Shown: positions 18,489 through 28,312, counted from the first letter of the stretch. The stretch: 64,000 bases of DNA from DAIOEK01 sp964648485 (GCA_964648485.1 CAZYOF010000009.1:62001-126000), one strand, 5' to 3'. Made by a program: numbers and translations. The notes: a model not told the origin generated them from the sequence alone.

Positions 18489-18635
18489 GTATACCATCCT
18501 TTCCTTTACCATAAGTATATATACACATCAAACAACAAAACACAATCAGATACCATTTATAACAGAGTTATTGTTTTATAAAATGGGATGGGTTAGAAAT
18601 CGACCACCCCAATATTTTTCAGCATTCGTTAATAC

Positions 18636-18794
18636 TTACTTGTAACGCAGCACCTGGATATTCTGCAGGTGGGCATTCCGGCGGGCGGGGTGAATGATTT
18701 TATCGGCAAGAAGGTTGCTTACACCCTCCATCTGGTGAAAGTAAGAATTGAGGGAAAAGGCTCAAGAATAAAATTAGATTGTGGACTAAAATAA
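18636..18794. pseudogene. Composite scar: 3' ends of an FtsX-type permease and a methyltransferase
   Basis: On the minus strand 18636-18692 encodes PARRNAHLQNIQVLRYK and a stop, matching the C-terminus of the permease at 19576 (PARQAARLQIIQALRYE). Immediately adjacent on the plus strand, from 18690, NDFIGKKVAYTLHLVK matches the C-terminus of the methyltransferase ending at 17431 (NFYGKKLAYTLHLVK). Nothing else of either gene remains. The scar fills the 355-bp gap between the UDG-like gene and the CPBP gene, with the rest AT-rich and empty. Confidence 0.72.
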
Positions 18795-18867
18795 ACGTGG
18801 TCATTTATTATTGTCATGCTATTCTGTGGTTCATTACACATTACGAATAGGTAAAAGGTAACCATTC

Positions 18868-19500
18868 ATGAAGAAACATCGAATCCTTATTGAAACCATC
18901 GTCATCACTTTAATTACCTTGCTCGGAATGTTGCTCCTCCCAATGGCGAAGACGTTTTTTGCGCTATTGCCTGTTATTTATCTTCTGGTAGAACGCCGGT
19001 TGCGGCATCGTTCCTGGGGCGAATTGGGATTTAAAATAAAGACTTTCTGGAATGATTTGCGGGCGAATTGGGTTTTATTCATCCTGGTGGGTTTTCTCAT
19101 CCAACCCCTTCTGGTTTTCTGGGCAAACCAATTCTTTCCAGCTTACCTGGAACATGTACAGGCACGGCTGCCATTTGAAACGGGAATTTCCTGGGGTATC
19201 TTACTCCCCCTTCTGGCTGTTTCGCTGCTTGGCGAGGAGATGACCTACCGAACCTTAATTCAAGGACGTCTGGTTCCGTTCACAGGTGTTTGGGCAGCAA
19301 TCGGCGTGGCTTCCTTGTTATTCGGACTGGCTCATTTCGCTCCCGGACCCGTGCCTGTTGTGGCATTGGATTTAGGTTTGATCTTCATAGATTCCATCAT
19401 TTATGGTGTGATTTTTGCACGAAGTAAAAACATCTGGCTGGTTTGGCTGGCACATCTGTTGGGAGATATTTTTGGATTGCTGGTGCTGACCGCAATTTAA
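18868..19500 (+). CDS. CPBP-family intramembrane protease (CAAX-like)
   Basis: 210-residue membrane protein with about six helices. The family's metal/catalytic motifs are present: EEMTYR (EExxxR) near residue 125, FGLAHF and a final WLAHLLGD. In bacteria such proteins process or protect peptides or act in signalling; the substrate here is unknown. A strong terminator follows. Confidence 0.87.
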   Translation: MKKHRILIETIVITLITLLGMLLLPMAKTFFALLPVIYLLVERRLRHRSWGELGFKIKTFWNDLRANWVLFILVGFLIQPLLVFWANQFFPAYLEHVQARLPFETGISWGILLPLLAVSLLGEEMTYRTLIQGRLVPFTGVWAAIGVASLLFGLAHFAPGPVPVVALDLGLIFIDSIIYGVIFARSKNIWLVWLAHLLGDIFGLLVLTAI

Positions 19501-19537
19501 CCCCCAAAAATATAAGCTGTGATTTAAGGTATTTATT

Positions 19538-19567
19538 AGCACCCTCCGAAATGGAGGGTGCTTTTTT
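19538..19567 (+). terminator. Rho-independent terminator
   Basis: Perfect 10-bp stem AGCACCCTCC/GGAGGGTGCT, 5-nt loop, then a T-run. It ends the CPBP transcript and lies between convergent genes. Confidence 0.92.
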
Positions 19568-19575
19568 AATCCTAT

Positions 19576-22128
19576 CTACTCGTAACGTAGCGCCTGGATG
19601 ATCTGCAGGCGGGCAGCCTGGCGGGCGGGGATGAGCGAAGCCAGCAAACCAAAGAGCAACCCGATGACCGCGGCGGCGAGGATTCCGCTGAAGGGGAAGG
19701 TGTAGCCCATGGGGAAGACGATCTCGACCGCGGTGACCAGTACAAAGCCCAGGCAGATTCCACCCACGATGCCAAAGACGGCGCCAATGGCTGCCAGCAG
19801 GAGCGATTCCGCCACCACCATATTGCGGATCTGCCCGCGGGTGCCGCCCACGGCGCGGATCATGCCAATCTCACGGGTGCGCTCAATGACGCTGATGGTG
19901 AGGGTATTGAGCATGGCGATGAGCGAAGGGAACGCCAGGATGGCGAACAGGATGTACACGGCGCTGAAAGCTGCCCCAAACTGGGCGACCATGCTATTGA
20001 AGTAATCGGCACCGGAGATGGCTTTGAACTGCGGGTAGTTCTCTGCAAGCGCCTTGATGCCCGCTCCCGTGGCGGCACGGTCGGCATTGTCACGCAGATC
20101 CACCTGGAGGAAGACATCATCGGTGACACCAAAATCTGCCTGCAGGTTCGCCTGCGAGATGTACACAGTGGCGATCTTGGCGTTGAGCAGGTCGGTTGCC
20201 TCGGCGGCAACTTTGTATGACACCTTTCCGGCGGCAGATTCCAACTCGACGGTATCTCCCACCTTCGCGCCGGTACCCATGAGAAACACGCTGTTGGCGA
20301 TGAGGGCGCGCTGCTCTGCGATCTCGATATAGGCTGACTTATTGCCATCCATGAAGATGACGCCACTTACCTTTTCAAAGTCTTCGGGCTGGATGCCCAG
20401 CACCGAGACCATCTGTCCGTTCACCAGTGAGGCGGCATAGCGCAGGGTACTGACGGTATCCACCCCCTCCAGCTCGCGGAGGTCATCTGCCAGTTGCGGT
20501 GTGGCACCGATGTTACTGCCCCACAGCCCGACAGAAGGGGGAACAAAGACATAGTCGCTGCCCAGGCTGTATTGCACCATATCGAGAATGGTGCCTTTCA
20601 TGCTGGTAACCAATCCGCCGGCTGCCACGATGACAGCCAGAGCAAGCAGACTGGTGGATGCGGTAACCGCGACCCGGGAAGGCTGGCGGGTGAGGTCGTT
20701 GCGCGCCAGATCGCCTATCCCCTGACGGCGGGTGGCAAGGGCAATAACACTGCCGAACAGACGTGCAAAGGGGCGGATGAGCGCAGGCGCGACCAGCACC
20801 AGTCCGACCAGGAACAGGATCCCGCCGGGAAGAATGAGATAGGCTTCGCCCAGAAGAATGGCAAGCACGGTGAAGACCATGAAGACGACGCCCACCCAGA
20901 AGCTGGGTCCGGTATGCCGGTTGAATTCCAATTCCGCAACTGTCAGACGGAGCGCCTCGAGCGGTGTCACCCGGCTGGCTGCGATAGCAGGAATGAACCC
21001 GGCCAGCATGGTAACCCCCACACCCAATAGGATCGAGACACTGATCAGCCCCGGCTGGAGGTCGGGCATGCCCAGCCGCACATTCATAAACGCGTTGATG
21101 GGACCCTGCGCGACCTGAATCACACCCAATGCCATGAGGTAACCGAGGAATAATCCGACCACAGAGCCGAACAACCCCTGCAGGAAACCTTCAGTGAGGA
21201 TGGCACCGATGATGGTGCGGCGGGTGGCGCCAAGAGCGCGCAGCATGCCGATATCGCGGCGGCGTTCAGTAACCACCGTGCGGAAGGTGTTGAAGATGAT
21301 GAACCCGCCCATGAAGAGCGCCAGCGCACCAAATACATTAAGTGCAATTTTGGCAATTTCCATAGTGGCGAACATCTCATCTCCTGAGATGAGCGAACCG
21401 GTTTTAAAGCCGGCGCCCATGGTAGATTCTATGGCTGCCTGAATTTCGGCACGGCGTTCCTGCCCGGCAAACGCATCCACATTCAGGCGGATGGTATTGA
21501 CCCTGCCGGTGTCACCGGTCATCTGCTGCGCCTGGGGCAGGTTCACAAACACTACCTCGTTATCAGATTCGATTGTGGCGGGCAGCATCCCCACCACGGT
21601 CAGTTCCGTGACACCGGTGGTGGATGGCAGATGAATAGACTCACCCACCTGCACAGCGTAAGCATCCGCCAGGGTCTGGGTGATGACCGCAGCTGTGGTA
21701 TCGGTGTCTTCCAGGTAACGCCCTTCAAGGATGGAAAAAGCGCGGACAGCGCGGGTTTCTTCGGGAACGATCCCCATCAGGGTCACCGCGATGATGCGAT
21801 CCGGTTTCGCGGGGTCCTGGTCGACAAAATCTGCGGGGAGGTTGATGTTCTTTTCCAGAGACGACGCAACCGCGCGGACGCCATCGATATTCGGTAATGG
21901 GTCCGCTTTATCTGCGGCGAAGCTGTCTCCGGTGAGGCTGATGACGGTGAAATCAGATTGACCTTCCGCCCCCTGAATGCTCGCCTGCAAGGCGGATATC
22001 ATGGTGGGCAGAACCGCGTTCATGCCATAAATGAGCATGACCCCAAAGATGACCGCCAGCGTGGTAAGGGCGGTGCGCAATTTACGCCCGTAAAGATAAC
22101 GGGCAGCGAGAGTAAGTTGGAGTCTCAT
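19576..22128 (-). CDS. FtsX/MacB-type ABC transporter permease
   Basis: 850-residue permease with two FtsX modules: an N-terminal helix, a large extracytoplasmic domain (about 45-260), three helices (about 270-390), helices near 430-500, a second extracytoplasmic domain, and a final three-helix FtsX block ending LQIIQALRYE. The ATG at 22128 (MRLQLTLAARYLYGRKLRTA) is the usual family start, 7 bp after the ATPase stop. With the ATPase it forms an exporter of the MacB/LolCDE class, probably acting on lipoproteins, peptides or drugs. Confidence 0.93.
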   Translation of the reverse strand: MRLQLTLAARYLYGRKLRTALTTLAVIFGVMLIYGMNAVLPTMISALQASIQGAEGQSDFTVISLTGDSFAADKADPLPNIDGVRAVASSLEKNINLPADFVDQDPAKPDRIIAVTLMGIVPEETRAVRAFSILEGRYLEDTDTTAAVITQTLADAYAVQVGESIHLPSTTGVTELTVVGMLPATIESDNEVVFVNLPQAQQMTGDTGRVNTIRLNVDAFAGQERRAEIQAAIESTMGAGFKTGSLISGDEMFATMEIAKIALNVFGALALFMGGFIIFNTFRTVVTERRRDIGMLRALGATRRTIIGAILTEGFLQGLFGSVVGLFLGYLMALGVIQVAQGPINAFMNVRLGMPDLQPGLISVSILLGVGVTMLAGFIPAIAASRVTPLEALRLTVAELEFNRHTGPSFWVGVVFMVFTVLAILLGEAYLILPGGILFLVGLVLVAPALIRPFARLFGSVIALATRRQGIGDLARNDLTRQPSRVAVTASTSLLALAVIVAAGGLVTSMKGTILDMVQYSLGSDYVFVPPSVGLWGSNIGATPQLADDLRELEGVDTVSTLRYAASLVNGQMVSVLGIQPEDFEKVSGVIFMDGNKSAYIEIAEQRALIANSVFLMGTGAKVGDTVELESAAGKVSYKVAAEATDLLNAKIATVYISQANLQADFGVTDDVFLQVDLRDNADRAATGAGIKALAENYPQFKAISGADYFNSMVAQFGAAFSAVYILFAILAFPSLIAMLNTLTISVIERTREIGMIRAVGGTRGQIRNMVVAESLLLAAIGAVFGIVGGICLGFVLVTAVEIVFPMGYTFPFSGILAAAVIGLLFGLLASLIPARQAARLQIIQALRYE

Positions 22129-22135
22129 GGCACAC

Positions 22136-22879
22136 CTATCCCTTGATCTCTTCCATTTTCTTGAAGACTGCGGCGGCGTTGTCGCCATTCTTACGCTCGA
22201 GGATGGTTTCATCGATGATGGTGCCATCCTTCAGGAAGATGATTCGGTCGGCGTAGGCAGCGATGCGTGGATCGTGGGTGACCATCACCACGGTACGGCC
22301 GTATTTTTTGGCTACATCGCGCATTAAAGCGGCGATCTCATCCCCAGAGTGGGTATCGAGGTTACCGGTTGGCTCATCCGCGAGGATCAGCGCCGGTTCG
22401 GCAGCCAGCGCGCGGGCAATGGCAACGCGCTGCTGCTCTCCACCCGAGAGCTGGTCGGGGCGGTTATTCATACGAGCAGAAAGACCAAAGCGGTTAAGCC
22501 ACTCGGCTGCCTGCTTCTGCGCATCGGCAGGTTTGACACCATCGAGGGTCACAGGAAGGGCGGCGTTCTCGATCGCGTTCAGCACAGGGATGAGATTGAA
22601 GAACTGAAAAACGAAGCCAATCTGGCGGCGGCGCAACTCGGTGAGACGGTCGTCATCCATTTCGTCGATGGCTGCGCCTTCGAGGAACACCTTCCCGCTG
22701 GTGGGGCGGTCGAGACCACCAATGAGGTGCAGCAGGGTCGATTTGCCGCATCCGCTGGGTCCCATGATGGCAACGAATTCACCCGGGTTTACGGTGAGGT
22801 TGACATGATCGAGCGCGGTGACTGCGGTTTCGCCTGAGCCGAAGATTTTTGTTAGGTTTTGCGTGGTAATGACAGACAT
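22136..22879 (-). CDS. ABC transporter ATPase, LolD/MacB type
   Basis: 247 residues with Walker A GPSGCGKST near 40, Q-loop FQFFNLIPVLNA, signature LSGGEQQRVAIARAL, Walker B LILADEPTGNLD and switch His in VTHDPRIA. It powers the adjacent FtsX-type permease. The operon lies downstream of the padR gene in the same direction with a 77-bp gap, suggesting PadR control. Confidence 0.96.
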   Translation of the reverse strand: MSVITTQNLTKIFGSGETAVTALDHVNLTVNPGEFVAIMGPSGCGKSTLLHLIGGLDRPTSGKVFLEGAAIDEMDDDRLTELRRRQIGFVFQFFNLIPVLNAIENAALPVTLDGVKPADAQKQAAEWLNRFGLSARMNNRPDQLSGGEQQRVAIARALAAEPALILADEPTGNLDTHSGDEIAALMRDVAKKYGRTVVMVTHDPRIAAYADRIIFLKDGTIIDETILERKNGDNAAAVFKKMEEIKG

Positions 22880-22956
22880 GGAAAACTCCTGAAAAATTCA
22901 AATAATGCAATATCCGGCGTTAAAAGGCGCCAGTTGGAAGAACCATGATGATTGGA

Positions 22957-23586
22957 TTATGGGGTTGATGTATCAGCAGGAGGCGGGTACGTGGAACCCT
23001 TCTCACCCTTGCGCGGACGTCCGCGGCGAAGAATTTCGGGTTCAGGCATCGGCTGCTTGCGAATTGCATCCATTCGGCGCTCGATGAGATCGAGCCAGCG
23101 CAGGTCCGCTTCGAGGTGCATGATCACTTTATCGAGCAGGAGGATCTGCGCCATTTCGGTATGCGGATCATAGGAATCGCGCTGGTTGGTGGCATCGTGC
23201 ATCTCTTTAAAGAGAAGGGCACGCTGGTTTTGAATCAGCCGTTCGGGATCTGCCCTACCTGAAATCAACCCGATAAGAATTTTTATGTAGAACTCATCCC
23301 GTTGATGCGCAGGCAGCACTCCGGTTGAGAACCACTCGCGCAGGGCGTCTTCACCAGCAGGGGTGATGCTGTACACACGTCGGGAGGGTTCCTCGCCCTC
23401 ACCCAGATCAGATATCCGCTCTACCAGACCGGCTTCTTCCAACCGCTCGAGCGTGGTGTAAATCTGCGCGGGTTTGACCTCCCAGTTCGCGTCTCCGCCC
23501 ACGAGGGATTCAAAGGCGACGCGGGTTTCATACCCGTGGCGCGGTTTCTGAGAGATCAATCCGAGGATGGCAAAACGAACAGACAT
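22957..23586 (-). CDS. PadR-family transcriptional regulator with AT-hook-like tail
   Basis: About 209 residues. The N-terminal winged helix (SVRFAILGLISQKPRHGYE, then IYTTLERLEEAGLV) and the C-terminal four-helix dimer region (HTEMAQILLLDKVIMHLEAD) are PadR-type. The ATG at 23586 has GGAG six bases upstream. An unusual C-terminal RRGRPRKGEK resembles an AT-hook. It probably represses itself and the ABC exporter through the operator pair at 23603-23642. Confidence 0.93.
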   Translation of the reverse strand: MSVRFAILGLISQKPRHGYETRVAFESLVGGDANWEVKPAQIYTTLERLEEAGLVERISDLGEGEEPSRRVYSITPAGEDALREWFSTGVLPAHQRDEFYIKILIGLISGRADPERLIQNQRALLFKEMHDATNQRDSYDPHTEMAQILLLDKVIMHLEADLRWLDLIERRMDAIRKQPMPEPEILRRGRPRKGEKGSTYPPPADTSTP

Positions 23587-23602
23587 GTACAGCTCCATAA
23601 TT

Positions 23603-23642
23603 AGTAAACGGATTACTAATTATTATTAGTATACGAGTTACT
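23603..23642. promoter_or_regulatory. Twin operator for PadR regulator
   Basis: Two 15-bp copies of an inverted motif, AGTAAACGGATTACT (23603-23617) and AGTATACGAGTTACT (23628-23642), spaced 25 bp centre to centre. The second covers the -10 box of the padR promoter. Confidence 0.7.
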
Positions 23643-23655
23643 ATTTACTTGTCAA
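23628..23655 (-). promoter_or_regulatory. Sigma-70 promoter of padR
   Basis: Minus-strand TTGACA (23650-23655) and TATACT (23628-23633) with a 16-bp spacer, about 40 bp before the padR start and overlapped by the operator. Confidence 0.75.
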
Positions 23656-23714
23656 GAGGATTGGATGGGATTCAGGACAGCATGGGGAATTAAATGATCG
23701 GTTTTTTGTAGCGA

Positions 23715-23969
23715 TTACGATGGTTTTCTGCCTTCTTTATAGACCTTCCCTGCCCGATCGTAGGTTGTCCATTCGCCCACTGGTTCGCCTAGCTTGAACC
23801 AGCCCGAACGCTTGATAGTACCATCCAACCGGTACCACTCCCAGTAGCCATCAGGTGCGCCATCCACAAACCTACCCTTCGACCAGACCGTCTGTCCGTT
23901 GGCGTGATATTTGATGGTGATGCCATCGATGATTTCAAATTTCTTTTCGGGTATGGGTTTCGGAGACAT
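23715..23969 (-). CDS. Small MORN-repeat-like protein
   Basis: 84 residues with three repeats of the MORN/YwqK type (YHANGQTVWSKGRFVDGAPD, WEWYRLDGTIKRSGWFKLGE, WTTYDRAGKVYKEG). Such repeats form beta-hairpins. YwqK-type proteins are sometimes annotated as antitoxins, but no toxin gene is adjacent. Function unknown. Confidence 0.7.
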   Translation of the reverse strand: MSPKPIPEKKFEIIDGITIKYHANGQTVWSKGRFVDGAPDGYWEWYRLDGTIKRSGWFKLGEPVGEWTTYDRAGKVYKEGRKPS

Positions 23970-24042
23970 TGTTCGGATCCTACAATACGCTCATCAAAAA
24001 ACAATACCTAACTATTGGAATATTCAAGAATAGATCATAGAA

Positions 24043-24414
24043 TTAAACATGCTGATCAAACAGGATCTGGTTTCCATCCGGGTCAGTCAGAGTAAAGCTG
24101 CCGGGACCGATAGTATTTTCTGCAACCCTGGATGTTAACACCAATCCTTTGCTTAAATAATCCGCCTGAATTTCACGAATATCCATAAAGTTTTCCTTCG
24201 GGTTTGCGTTCTGATCCCATCCCGGGTTGAATGTCAGGATATTGTTTTCAAACATCCCCTGGAATAAACCGATGACAGAATCTCCATTTTTCATAATCAA
24301 CCAATTCTGGGTAATGTCCCCGCCGAAAACATCAAAACCCAGTTTTTCGTAGAATTCTCTGGATTTTTGAATATCCTTGACAGCCAAACTCACTGAAAAT
24401 GCACCCAGTTCCAT
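24043..24414 (-). CDS. VOC-family (glyoxalase-like) protein
   Basis: About 123 residues covering one vicinal-oxygen-chelate unit: FSVSLAVKDIQKSREFYEKL at the start and GNQILFDQHV at the end. The ATG at 24414 follows GGAGG with 5-base spacing; a GTG and another ATG lie just upstream. Could be a resistance or isomerase-type enzyme; substrate unknown. Confidence 0.88.
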   Translation of the reverse strand: MELGAFSVSLAVKDIQKSREFYEKLGFDVFGGDITQNWLIMKNGDSVIGLFQGMFENNILTFNPGWDQNANPKENFMDIREIQADYLSKGLVLTSRVAENTIGPGSFTLTDPDGNQILFDQHV

Positions 24415-24462
24415 CATCACCTCCGGTAGTTTTTTACCATCCAGAAATCAAATCCTTTAGCA

Positions 24463-24771
24463 TCATACAGGAAGCCTGGAAAGGGCTATTTTGTATGGAA
24501 ACAGAGAAGCAACCATGATCCCCTTTTGAACTGCTGGATCGGATTTCATAATTTCGTTGGCTTCCGTCTCACCGTTACATTCGAATATGACTATGCCAAA
24601 GGTATGTGTATTCGTTTCCTGCGTCCGTCCGGCGAGAACCAGAATCCCAGCTTCGAGCAACTGCTGCAAATAAGCAAAGTGTAGATCTACAGCCTGATCA
24701 TCTTGGGGCAGCCAATTTGCAGAACGCTGCAGACGCGGAACCAGTTTCAAGACATAAATATATGTTATCAA
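24463..24771 (-). CDS. YCII-related protein
   Basis: About 102 residues resembling YciI (TYIYVLKLVPRL at the start; central HFAYLQQLLEAGILVLAGRT; C-terminal FPYKIALS). I propose the TTG at 24771, with GGAG seven bases upstream and no overlap with the preceding gene; an ATG at 24810 would overlap the upstream gene. YciI proteins are small dimeric alpha/beta folds with unclear roles. Confidence 0.72.
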   Translation of the reverse strand: MITYIYVLKLVPRLQRSANWLPQDDQAVDLHFAYLQQLLEAGILVLAGRTQETNTHTFGIVIFECNGETEANEIMKSDPAVQKGIMVASLFPYKIALSRLPV

Positions 24772-24784
24772 CGAGAAGCTCCGA

Positions 24785-25372
24785 TCAATCGTTGATACCC
24801 TTACCGGCAAGAATCAGGGGAATACTTTTTTCTATTCGGGCTATGCGGGTTTTGGATTGTTTGGGTGCAGAAAAGTAAAACAACCAGGCTCGCTGCCGTC
24901 CGGGGGTCAGTGCTTTAAACGCAGATTGCAGGGCTGGGTCTTCATCCAGACTGCTCTGAAATTCTTCGGGTATGGCAAATTCTTCGGTATTTTTGAAACT
25001 CACCTTCAAACCGGCTTTTTCTACATCCATTGCCTCCAGAATGTAAGCTTTCAAGATAGGCTCCATCTCAATAATCTGATCCACATTTGTGAAGCGGATT
25101 TGACGTGCCGACTGAACATTCTCGGTCTGGGTGATCAGCACACCCGCGGTATCTTTGAGCAAAACACCCTTGACGAACAGAAGGGCACAATATTCTTTGA
25201 AACCATGCATCAGGACCACATTCTTTCCCTGCTCGGTATAGCAGGGAACACCCCATTTCATATCTTCAGTGAGCGGAGTATGCAGGAGAATTTCCCGTAA
25301 TTGCTTAAATTCTTCCTGCCACTTCTTTTCCCGATTAATGAAGCTATCTACTTTCGGATTCTTCTGATTCAT
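24785..25372 (-). CDS. YdeI/OmdA-like DUF1801 protein
   Basis: About 195 residues. The N-terminal DUF1801 domain (LREILLHTPLTEDMKWGVPC) is followed by the YdeI-type C-terminal region (FKALTPGRQRAWLFYFSAPK and KTRIARIEKSIPLIL). The ATG at 25372 gives the usual family start; an in-frame extension to 25513 lacks similarity. Relatives are linked to bacteriocin tolerance, but the function is not firmly known. Confidence 0.85.
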   Translation of the reverse strand: MNQKNPKVDSFINREKKWQEEFKQLREILLHTPLTEDMKWGVPCYTEQGKNVVLMHGFKEYCALLFVKGVLLKDTAGVLITQTENVQSARQIRFTNVDQIIEMEPILKAYILEAMDVEKAGLKVSFKNTEEFAIPEEFQSSLDEDPALQSAFKALTPGRQRAWLFYFSAPKQSKTRIARIEKSIPLILAGKGIND

Positions 25373-25428
25373 TTCCTGATCCCTGTCTTCATATTCACGA
25401 ACTCCATCCGTATTTTTGCCGTAAAATA

Positions 25429-25884
25429 TCAGCTGATCGCCTTTTTTACCAGATCCACAATTCGTTTCTCTACATCGGGTGTGAGTTCTTTTAATGCAAA
25501 CGAGGTAGGCCACATGGGACCATCATCCAGGTGCGCATCTTCATTAAAGCCCAGCGTGCAATACCGTGTTTGAAATTTCTGTCCGCTCTGAAAAAAACAA
25601 ACCACCTTGCCATCCTTTGCGTATGCAGGCATCCCATACCAGGTGCGGGGGAGAAGATCGGGGGCAGTGGCGGTGATGATTTCATGCAGACGCGTACCTA
25701 TCACACGATCCGGTTCAGCCATCTCATCCAGCTTATTGAGCAATTCCTTCTCTCCGGCAGCCCGGTTTTTCAACATGCGCTCTTCGGCTTTTAATTCCTT
25801 TGCGCGCTCCTTCATGGCAGCTTTTTCAAAATCTGAAAATCCCTGATCGTTTTTGGCAGCGGATTTATTTTTACTTTCTGGCAT
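25429..25884 (-). CDS. DUF1801 domain protein
   Basis: 151 residues. A Lys/Glu-rich, probably coiled-coil N-terminus (about 15-55) is followed by a DUF1801 domain (LPRTWYGMPAYAKDGKVVCF, LTPDVEKRIVDLVKKAI). Same strand as the YdeI-like gene 56 bp downstream, so they may form a small operon. Function unknown. Confidence 0.8.
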   Translation of the reverse strand: MPESKNKSAAKNDQGFSDFEKAAMKERAKELKAEERMLKNRAAGEKELLNKLDEMAEPDRVIGTRLHEIITATAPDLLPRTWYGMPAYAKDGKVVCFFQSGQKFQTRYCTLGFNEDAHLDDGPMWPTSFALKELTPDVEKRIVDLVKKAIS

Positions 25885-26137
25885 CGAAAACTCCTCTCAA
25901 CAGAATCCACAGGATTTGTGGATATCACATCATACAATGACCATGCTTCTTTAGTATATTGCCGCCATCCGCGCGGATACAGAAGGCTGTATAAGCATGT
26001 AAATAGCCAGTGGAAAGGATGAAATAAATTACGCATAAATTCTGTTCAAATCATCCGAATCAACTCGCCTTCAAAATGGAACGTTGATAGAATCCAAAAG
26101 AGCCACACAACAAACCGACAGAGAGGGATATCAAGCA

Positions 26138-28132
26138 ATGAAACCTAAAATGGCTGTACTTGTAGTTATTATTTTAAGCTGCGCCTTGATACTGAGCGGA
26201 TGCAGCAATACTCCGGCAACCACAGTAGTAACCGCGATGACAGATACACCCGCCTCGCCGACGGCAACAGCGACCATCGAACCCAGCAGTACACCGGAAC
26301 CCAGCCCGACACCCGTTCCACCCATCCCCTGTAGTATTGTCTTTGAAAGCAACCGCGACGGCAATCAGGAAATCTACCGGATGAACCCAGACGGAAGCGG
26401 ACAGACAAACCTTTCGAATGATGGGGCAGAAGACATCAACCCGGTTTGGTCGCCGGATGGATCACAAGTCGCTTTTGTTTCAAAGCGTGAGACCTCTGAA
26501 GAGGGAGTTCAAAATATCTTTGTAGTAAATGCGGATGGAAGCAACCTTCGCCAATTGACACATCATTTTTATGCGGATTGGCCAAGCTGGTCTCATGATG
26601 GTAGAAGGATCACCTATACTGACGGAATAGATATTCTGATCATGAATGCGGATGGAAGCGGCGAGCCAATCAACCTGACCCATGATGAGGTGAAAGATAC
26701 TCGACCCACCTGGTCTCCAGATGGGACCAAGATTGCCTGGTCATCCGGTGATGATGGGCAATGGAACCTGTTCGTCATGGATGCGGATGGCAGTAACAAA
26801 AAACAGATAACAGATAATGGACAGGTTTTTGGAGCGACATGGACAATCGACGGACGATTACTGACCAATTGGGGATGGTAAAACCGGGAAGAGTTCTGCC
26901 ATAACTGCGTGGTAACTGCCGATGGATCAGAAATTGTTGATGGGGGCGGCAAAGGCACCCTGGTAAATTTTGTTCCCTTTGTCACTGCCAATGGGGAAAG
27001 AGTGGAGCTTGCCGCAGTCGATAGTTTTGAAGGCAACTCTGAAATTTATATTCTGAGTGACAAATTACCTGACACCCTGGGAATTGGTGTGGGGATCGTT
27101 AATCTTACCAATAATCCCGCACAAGACGTAAATGCACACTGGCCAGCGAATTGCTTAAGCAGGATTGCTGTTACCTCAGTTGCGATTGAACCGGTGGAAG
27201 AAGAAATAGAATCAGACCCAAATGACTTTGTATTTGGTTACGCCTCGTATGACGCCAATCAATTTGCCCGTGAGCGGAATTTCCAAACCGCTTGTGATGA
27301 ACTTGGCATCCAGTGTGTTTATGGTGACATTCGTGGATTGATCGGACAAGGAGTGGACGCAATCATCCAAAATTCGGACAACATGACTGTGAAGGGGTTG
27401 CATGATGATATCTTGAGCGCGCGAGACGCAGGCATCCCGGTATTTCTGTTGGACGCAGAATCGATCACCCATGGAGCTTATAGTATCACCATAGATCACA
27501 GTAAATGGGCGAAAACCAGTCTGGGTTGGCTGCTCAAACAGATTGGTGGAAGCGGCGAGTTTGCTTACTTCGACCTTGATCCATACAACCGGTATTCTGA
27601 TACGATCCAGGATCTCCTTCTTAGTAACCCGAACGTCAGGGTGGTTGAGTTCAGAGATGGGAAATATGATCCTTCCAAGATCAAACCTGAAACCAGTGAT
27701 TTTGTTTATGCCCATCCTGAGTTGAAAGCCATCTGGCACAGCCACGATAACAATCAAGGCATGTGGGGTCTTGAAGAGAATGGGATTCCTTATGACAAAT
27801 GGCCTGCCATGGTCTGCGAAGCCAATCTGGATGGTTTACTACTCTGGCAGAAGGCAAAACAGGCGTACCCCGGTTTTGAGTGTTTTGCTGTTGCCAACCC
27901 TCCCGGTATTGCCTATGACGCAGTTTATGCTGCCTATTACCTGGTCACGGGGCATCAAATTGATGAGTCTGCGCTGGCTGGACCATACGGTCAATCTTTG
28001 TACGTGGATATCCCTGAAGTTACCAATGAAAATTACCAGCAAATACTTGCAGAAATGAAAAAGATGAATTTGTACGAAGTCGATCAATTCATGTCTCCCG
28101 ATGAGATACTGGAAAAATGGTTCATTGATTGA
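26138..28132 (+). pseudogene. TolB-like propeller/sugar-binding lipoprotein gene split by an in-frame TAA
   Basis: A single frame runs from the ATG at 26138 to the stop at 28132 but contains a TAA at 26879-26881. The first part has a lipobox LSGC, a Thr/Pro linker and WD40-like TolB repeats (NPVWSPDGSQVAFVS, RPTWSPDGTKIAWSS). After the stop the same frame continues NREEFCHNCVVTADGSE and into a periplasmic-binding (RbsB/Peripla_BP_4) domain (FGYASYDANQFARERNFQTA, GVDAIIQNSDN) to the end. No frameshift is needed, so one base change or a sequencing error explains the break. A truncated propeller lipoprotein of about 247 residues could still be made. Confidence 0.75.
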
Positions 28133-28174
28133 TAACCAATTAGACGAGTTAATGGAATAACGATCCATCTAAAG

Positions 28175-28213
28175 AAATCAGTGCCGGCACTAAATGCGAT
28201 GGCACTGATTTTT
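28175..28213 (+). terminator. Rho-independent terminator
   Basis: Stem AAATCAGTGCC/GGCACTGATTT with a 15-nt loop and T-run following the split lipoprotein gene. Confidence 0.85.
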
Positions 28214-28312
28214 CATCAAAGGTGGTTATAGATATTGCAAATTTCCGGAAGGCGAGATGCGCCACACGGTCAAGAACATCGACCAGAAGTAATGAGATGC
28301 AGCCTTTTTGGA

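Noticed and set aside
26879..26911. Frameshift between the propeller and the binding domain
   Set aside because: Counting codons shows both parts are in the same frame; only the TAA interrupts them.
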